NCBI RefSeq assembly: GCF_021390175.1
Contig: NZ_CP090004.1
Coordinates: 434,001-498,000, forward strand
Source: Flagellimonas sp. HMM57
GTDB taxonomy: Bacteria; Bacteroidota; Bacteroidia; Flavobacteriales; Flavobacteriaceae
Reading direction: 5' to 3'
DNA: 64,000 bases
The position numbers and the translations under genes were made by a program. Every line of letters starts with the position of its first letter. The stretch's first letter is position 1. Positions 61,393 through 64,000 of this stretch are shown here, piece after piece. The notes beneath the pieces were generated by a model that was not told where the DNA came from, searched no databases, and saw only the letters and a program-made list of their open reading frames with translations.

Positions 61393-62904
61393 ATGAAATT
61401 GAAGAACATTTGTCTATTCCTATGTCTTTGCTCGATTGCTCTTTCCTGTGGCAAGGACGATTCGCCCAATGTGATTCCAGATGATAATCCGCCCAATGGG
61501 ACTCCTAAGGAAGAGAACAAAGCCCCGGTCATAGTGGAGCAGTCCTTTACCGTTGCCGAGGATATCACCGATGCCCAGAACATTGGAACGGTAACCGCAA
61601 CCGACCCGGACGAGGACAGCCTTACGTTTTCCATAGAAATGGACGATGACGGGCTTTTTGACATCACCAGTGACGGTGTCCTTAGCCTAACTGCCGGAAA
61701 ATCCCTGGATTTTGAGACCAAAACGGAACATACCCTTTTTGTGAGCGCTTATGATGGCGCAGAGGAAACAAATGCGAAAGTTACGGTCATTGTCCAAAAT
61801 GTGAACGACACTTTTGTGACCACCTGGAAGACCACCGAGGATGGGGAAAGCATAGAGATAGGCCTGTTAGGAAATCGTACATACAATTTTACGATAGATT
61901 GGGGAGACAATACCGTTGAGAACATTACCGAAAATGAAAATATAGCACATTCGTATGAAACGGCCGGGGACCATGTTGTGGTGATCCAGGGAGATTTTCC
62001 CGGTATAAGAATGGTAGGGTTCCCAAGTGCGCCCAAACTTATAAGTTTGGACCAATGGGGCAATAGCAAATGGGAGAGCTTGTCATATGCATTTGCAAGC
62101 TGCGGGAACATGGTCTACAAAGCGACCGATGTGCCCGACCTGTCACTGGTCTCTTCCCTTTCAGGGATGTTCCAGGATGCCAAACAATTTAACGGGGATA
62201 TAGGCGATTGGGATGTAAGCAATATTGTGACTATGGATGGTATGTTCGTAAGGGCATCATCGTTCAACCAAGATATTGGTGGGTGGAACACGGAAAATGT
62301 CACCGGCATGTCTTTCATGTTCGAAGGTGCTTCTTCTTTTGACCAAAATATTGGTGGGTGGAACACGGCAAAAGTCACCGACATGACTTACATGTTCATA
62401 GGGGCTTCCTCGTTCAACCAAAACATTGGTATGTGGGATGTGTCGAGCGTTAAAAAGATGGCCAGTATGTTCTTTGGCGCTTCTTCCTTTAATCAGGATA
62501 TTGGTCAATGGGATACGTCAGCGGTCACCGATATGTCCGGAATGTTTTTTAATGCCTCGGCATTTAATGCCAATATTAGTGACTGGGACGTTAGTAGTGT
62601 AAATAGCACACGCCTTATGTTCACCGATGCTACCTCGTTCGATCAAGATTTGGGCAGTTGGGATATTGGCAGTATAACCAACATGGAGAACATGTTCGAT
62701 AACAGTGGAATGTCTGAGGGGAGCATGAACGACACCTTGATCGGTTGGTCCACTTTTGTAGAAAATAATGACAAGCCAAAAGATATAAAATGTGGTATGG
62801 TGGGTATTACTATCTGTGGACCTGGAGCTAATATAACAGTTGGTGAACTTCAAGTTCAAGGTTGGGAATTTCCCGGCTTGAACCTTCTATTAGATTGCCC
62901 GTAA
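61393..62904 (+). CDS. BspA-like surface lipoprotein (cadherin-like plus DUF285 repeats)
   Basis: The protein has 503 aa. A lipoprotein signal ends at Cys-19 (IALSC) followed by GKDD, suggesting export to the cell surface. A Pro/Asn-rich linker leads to a cadherin-like domain at about 48-140 ([40 protein letters not shown]). A PKD-like segment follows at about 145-200 ([16 protein letters not shown]). About seven DUF285/BspA repeats of 25-26 aa then run to about 440, each with the pattern [20 protein letters not shown]. DUF285 proteins in Bacteroidota and mycoplasmas bind host or matrix proteins. The GC content looks higher than that of its neighbours. It is monocistronic, with a hairpin terminator after it. 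Confidence 0.88.
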   Translation: MKLKNICLFLCLCSIALSCGKDDSPNVIPDDNPPNGTPKEENKAPVIVEQSFTVAEDITDAQNIGTVTATDPDEDSLTFSIEMDDDGLFDITSDGVLSLTAGKSLDFETKTEHTLFVSAYDGAEETNAKVTVIVQNVNDTFVTTWKTTEDGESIEIGLLGNRTYNFTIDWGDNTVENITENENIAHSYETAGDHVVVIQGDFPGIRMVGFPSAPKLISLDQWGNSKWESLSYAFASCGNMVYKATDVPDLSLVSSLSGMFQDAKQFNGDIGDWDVSNIVTMDGMFVRASSFNQDIGGWNTENVTGMSFMFEGASSFDQNIGGWNTAKVTDMTYMFIGASSFNQNIGMWDVSSVKKMASMFFGASSFNQDIGQWDTSAVTDMSGMFFNASAFNANISDWDVSSVNSTRLMFTDATSFDQDLGSWDIGSITNMENMFDNSGMSEGSMNDTLIGWSTFVENNDKPKDIKCGMVGITICGPGANITVGELQVQGWEFPGLNLLLDCP

Positions 62905-62944
62905 GCATTCCATCATACTAAGACGTTACATAAAAAGATTTGAA

Positions 62945-62976
62945 GGCCGGTGTGGATGACCATTCCGGTCTTTTTT
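62945..62976 (+). terminator. intrinsic terminator of the BspA-like gene
   Basis: GGCCGG pairs with CCGGTC (one G-U) around an inner TGG/CCA stem (62945-62970), followed by six T (62971-62976), 40 bp after the stop codon. Confidence 0.75.
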
Positions 62977-63024
62977 ATGAACTCATCTTGAGTTTATGTT
63001 TGGAACCGAGAATAAAGGCTTTGT

Positions 63025-63092
63025 GTCCTGATGAAGTCATTTTTTGATTGCATAGCCATAGCTACGGAAGTGAAAAATGGCAAAATCAGGAC
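63025..63092. repeat. 68-bp three-stem imperfect palindrome, possible mobile repeat or structured RNA
   Basis: Outer stem GTCCTGAT/ATCAGGAC (63025-63032, 63085-63092), symmetric 5/5 internal loop, middle stem CATTTTT/AAAAATG (63038-63044, 63073-63079), symmetric 8/8 internal loop, inner stem TAGC/GCTA (63053-63056, 63061-63064) with loop CATA. Arms of equal spacing throughout suggest a decayed perfect palindrome. No open reading frame is present in it. Confidence 0.6.
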
Positions 63093-63168
63093 GTGAAATA
63101 TTGACTTTTGCACATAAAACAATAGATTTTTAGATTGAACTCACAATAAGCAGCATACCTTGTGGCAA

Positions 63169-63483
63169 CTAGGGTTCCACTACTTCACCATCCCAATTCA
63201 TAAAACCGCCTTCAAGATTATAGGCATTTTCGATGCCAACACTGTTCATGATAGCGCACGCCTGACCACTTCTGTTCCCAGAGCGACAGTACACATAGTA
63301 GTTTTTGGACTTGTCCAGTTTTTCGATTTCGTTCAAAAAATCCTGTCCTAGGTAAATATCTATATTGGTGGAATTTGGAATATAACCTTCTTCCACTTCC
63401 TCTGGGGTTCGTACATCCAGGATAAAGGCGTTATCGTCTTTTTCCAACTGACTTGCCCATTCTTCTTGTGATAAATCTGCCAT
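63169..63483 (-). CDS. rhodanese-like sulfurtransferase domain protein
   Basis: The protein has 104 aa and is a single rhodanese domain. FILDVRTPEEVEEGYIPNST is the conserved DVR and CH2A-like region, and the active-site loop is YVYCRSGNRSGQA with the catalytic Cys. It transfers sulfur from thiosulfate or persulfide donors. Small single-domain members often serve in sulfur trafficking or detoxification. It lies downstream of a thioredoxin-fold gene on the same strand, separated by a terminator hairpin, so the two are thematically but not certainly transcriptionally linked. Confidence 0.9.
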   Translation of the reverse strand: MADLSQEEWASQLEKDDNAFILDVRTPEEVEEGYIPNSTNIDIYLGQDFLNEIEKLDKSKNYYVYCRSGNRSGQACAIMNSVGIENAYNLEGGFMNWDGEVVEP

Positions 63484-63506
63484 CGTAACTAATTTTAATA
63501 TTCTGT

Positions 63507-63539
63507 AAAAATAAAAATCCGAAGCATCACTTCGGATTT
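63507..63539 (-). terminator. intrinsic terminator of the thioredoxin-fold gene
   Basis: A perfect 10-bp stem (63515-63524 with 63530-63539) has a 5-nt loop, followed on the reverse strand by a T-rich run (63517-63507). It lies 22 bp after the stop codon at 63562. Confidence 0.8.
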
Positions 63540-63561
63540 AAAGACTATTTATTTTTTCAAT

Positions 63562-64000
63562 TTAAACCTTAATGGTACAACCTATTGCCTTAGTGGTTTC
63601 AACTGCTATTTTTTTACCAGAAAGCATCGCATCAATGGCATTTTCAACAAATTTTTCCTCAACTTTCGATGCATCTTGATAGTTATCGTCAATGGCACCT
63701 ATATATTTTACAATATTTCCTTTGGAAGTTTTTTCGAGCAAGTATACATGTGGCGTTCGCGTTGCGCCATACTGTGGATAGATTTTCTGTCCTTCATCCA
63801 ACAAATAAGGAAAGGTAAATCCTTTTTCTGAAGCTCTCTTTTTCATTGCTTCAAAATTATCGCCTGGTTTGGTTTCAGGATTGTTTGGGTTTATGGCTAT
63901 CACGGGAACCCCCTTAGCTTTGTATTTTGCATCAAGTTCAATAATTCGATCCTCATAAGCTACTGCATAGGGACACGTGTTACAGGTGAAAATCACCAGA
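63562..64000 (-). CDS. thioredoxin-fold/AhpC-TSA-type protein, C-terminal part (5' end outside window)
   Basis: The frame runs through the end of the window (LVIFTCNTCPY at 63999 and onward), so the start is beyond 64000, and a GTG at 63996 is internal. CNTC is a CxxC redox centre followed by Pro-Tyr-Ala, and the VPVIAINPNNPETKPGDNFE and FPYLLDEGQKIYPQYGATRT stretches belong to the peroxiredoxin/TlpA-like thioredoxin fold with its cis-Pro (Thr-Pro-His). It is the type annotated as thioredoxin family protein in Flavobacteriia. Location cannot be judged because the N-terminus is missing. Confidence 0.85.
   Translation of the reverse strand, partial: LVIFTCNTCPYAVAYEDRIIELDAKYKAKGVPVIAINPNNPETKPGDNFEAMKKRASEKGFTFPYLLDEGQKIYPQYGATRTPHVYLLEKTSKGNIVKYIGAIDDNYQDASKVEEKFVENAIDAMLSGKKIAVETTKAIGCTIKV

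Overview
The window is a chromosomal stretch from a member of the Bacteroidota, most likely a marine Flavobacteriaceae of the Maribacter/Zobellia/Muricauda kind. Lineage evidence: type IX secretion (T9SS) partner proteins (PorP/SprF family), gliding-motility-type C-terminal sorting domains, DUF5916, DUF2851, DUF3467 and DUF4369 families, RpoB and RpoC sizes typical of the phylum, promoters of the TTG-N18-TAnnTTTG type, and AT-rich genes with almost no Shine-Dalgarno sequences. The exception is rpsU, which has a strong one.

Layout. 1-9.8 kb: housekeeping and accessory genes (MOSC protein end, small secreted protein, AraC regulator, AlkB-like dioxygenase, S1/P1 nuclease, SPFH protein plus a 57-aa ribbon-helix-helix protein, DUF5916 outer-membrane protein, HAD phosphatase, DUF819 permease, DUF4369 lipoprotein). 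9.5-11.7 kb: a compact reverse-strand group with mannose-6-phosphate isomerase, a QueD/PTPS-family enzyme and isopentenyl-diphosphate isomerase. 11.8-36.1 kb: a 24-kb reverse-strand surface-adhesin locus. In transcription order it holds a 1113-aa Ca-binding TSP3-repeat adhesin, a PorP/SprF protein broken by a one-base deletion, an OmpA/PD40/TPR protein, a giant adhesin of about 5574 aa, and an intact PorP/SprF protein. Both adhesins end in a T9SS type-B (gliding-motility-associated) C-terminal domain. 36.4-39.0 kb: prfC, a membrane protein and a DUF3467 protein. 39.0-52.5 kb: the reverse-strand core operon in the order tRNA-Thr(UGU), tRNA-Tyr, tRNA-Gly, tRNA-Thr(GGU), tuf, tRNA-Trp, secE, nusG, rplK, rplA, rplJ, rplL, rpoB, rpoC. 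52.6-64.0 kb: hpf, xerC, rpsU, acyl-CoA dehydrogenase, helix-hairpin-helix protein, an unusual sodium:alanine symporter, K+ channel, PspC protein, DUF2851 protein, a BspA-like lipoprotein, rhodanese and a thioredoxin-fold protein cut by the window end.

The most remarkable part is the adhesin locus. The giant gene carries 46 copies of an 83-aa two-cysteine module plus four pairs of 82-aa HYR domains, in five blocks of 12, 9, 8, 9 and 8 modules. The modules are nearly identical at DNA level, and a 4,476-bp stretch is repeated 7,950 bp away inside the same gene. The recently amplified parts of both adhesin genes are about 62% GC by hand count, while the unique ends and the older, diverged repeats are about 32-41%. 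The likely working model is a T9SS-exported, disulfide- and Ca-stabilised surface filament with an N-terminal C-type-lectin-like tip. It would be displayed with its own PorP/SprF partner and an OmpA-type peptidoglycan anchor, similar in logic to the SprB/SprC/SprD/SprF locus of Flavobacterium johnsoniae.
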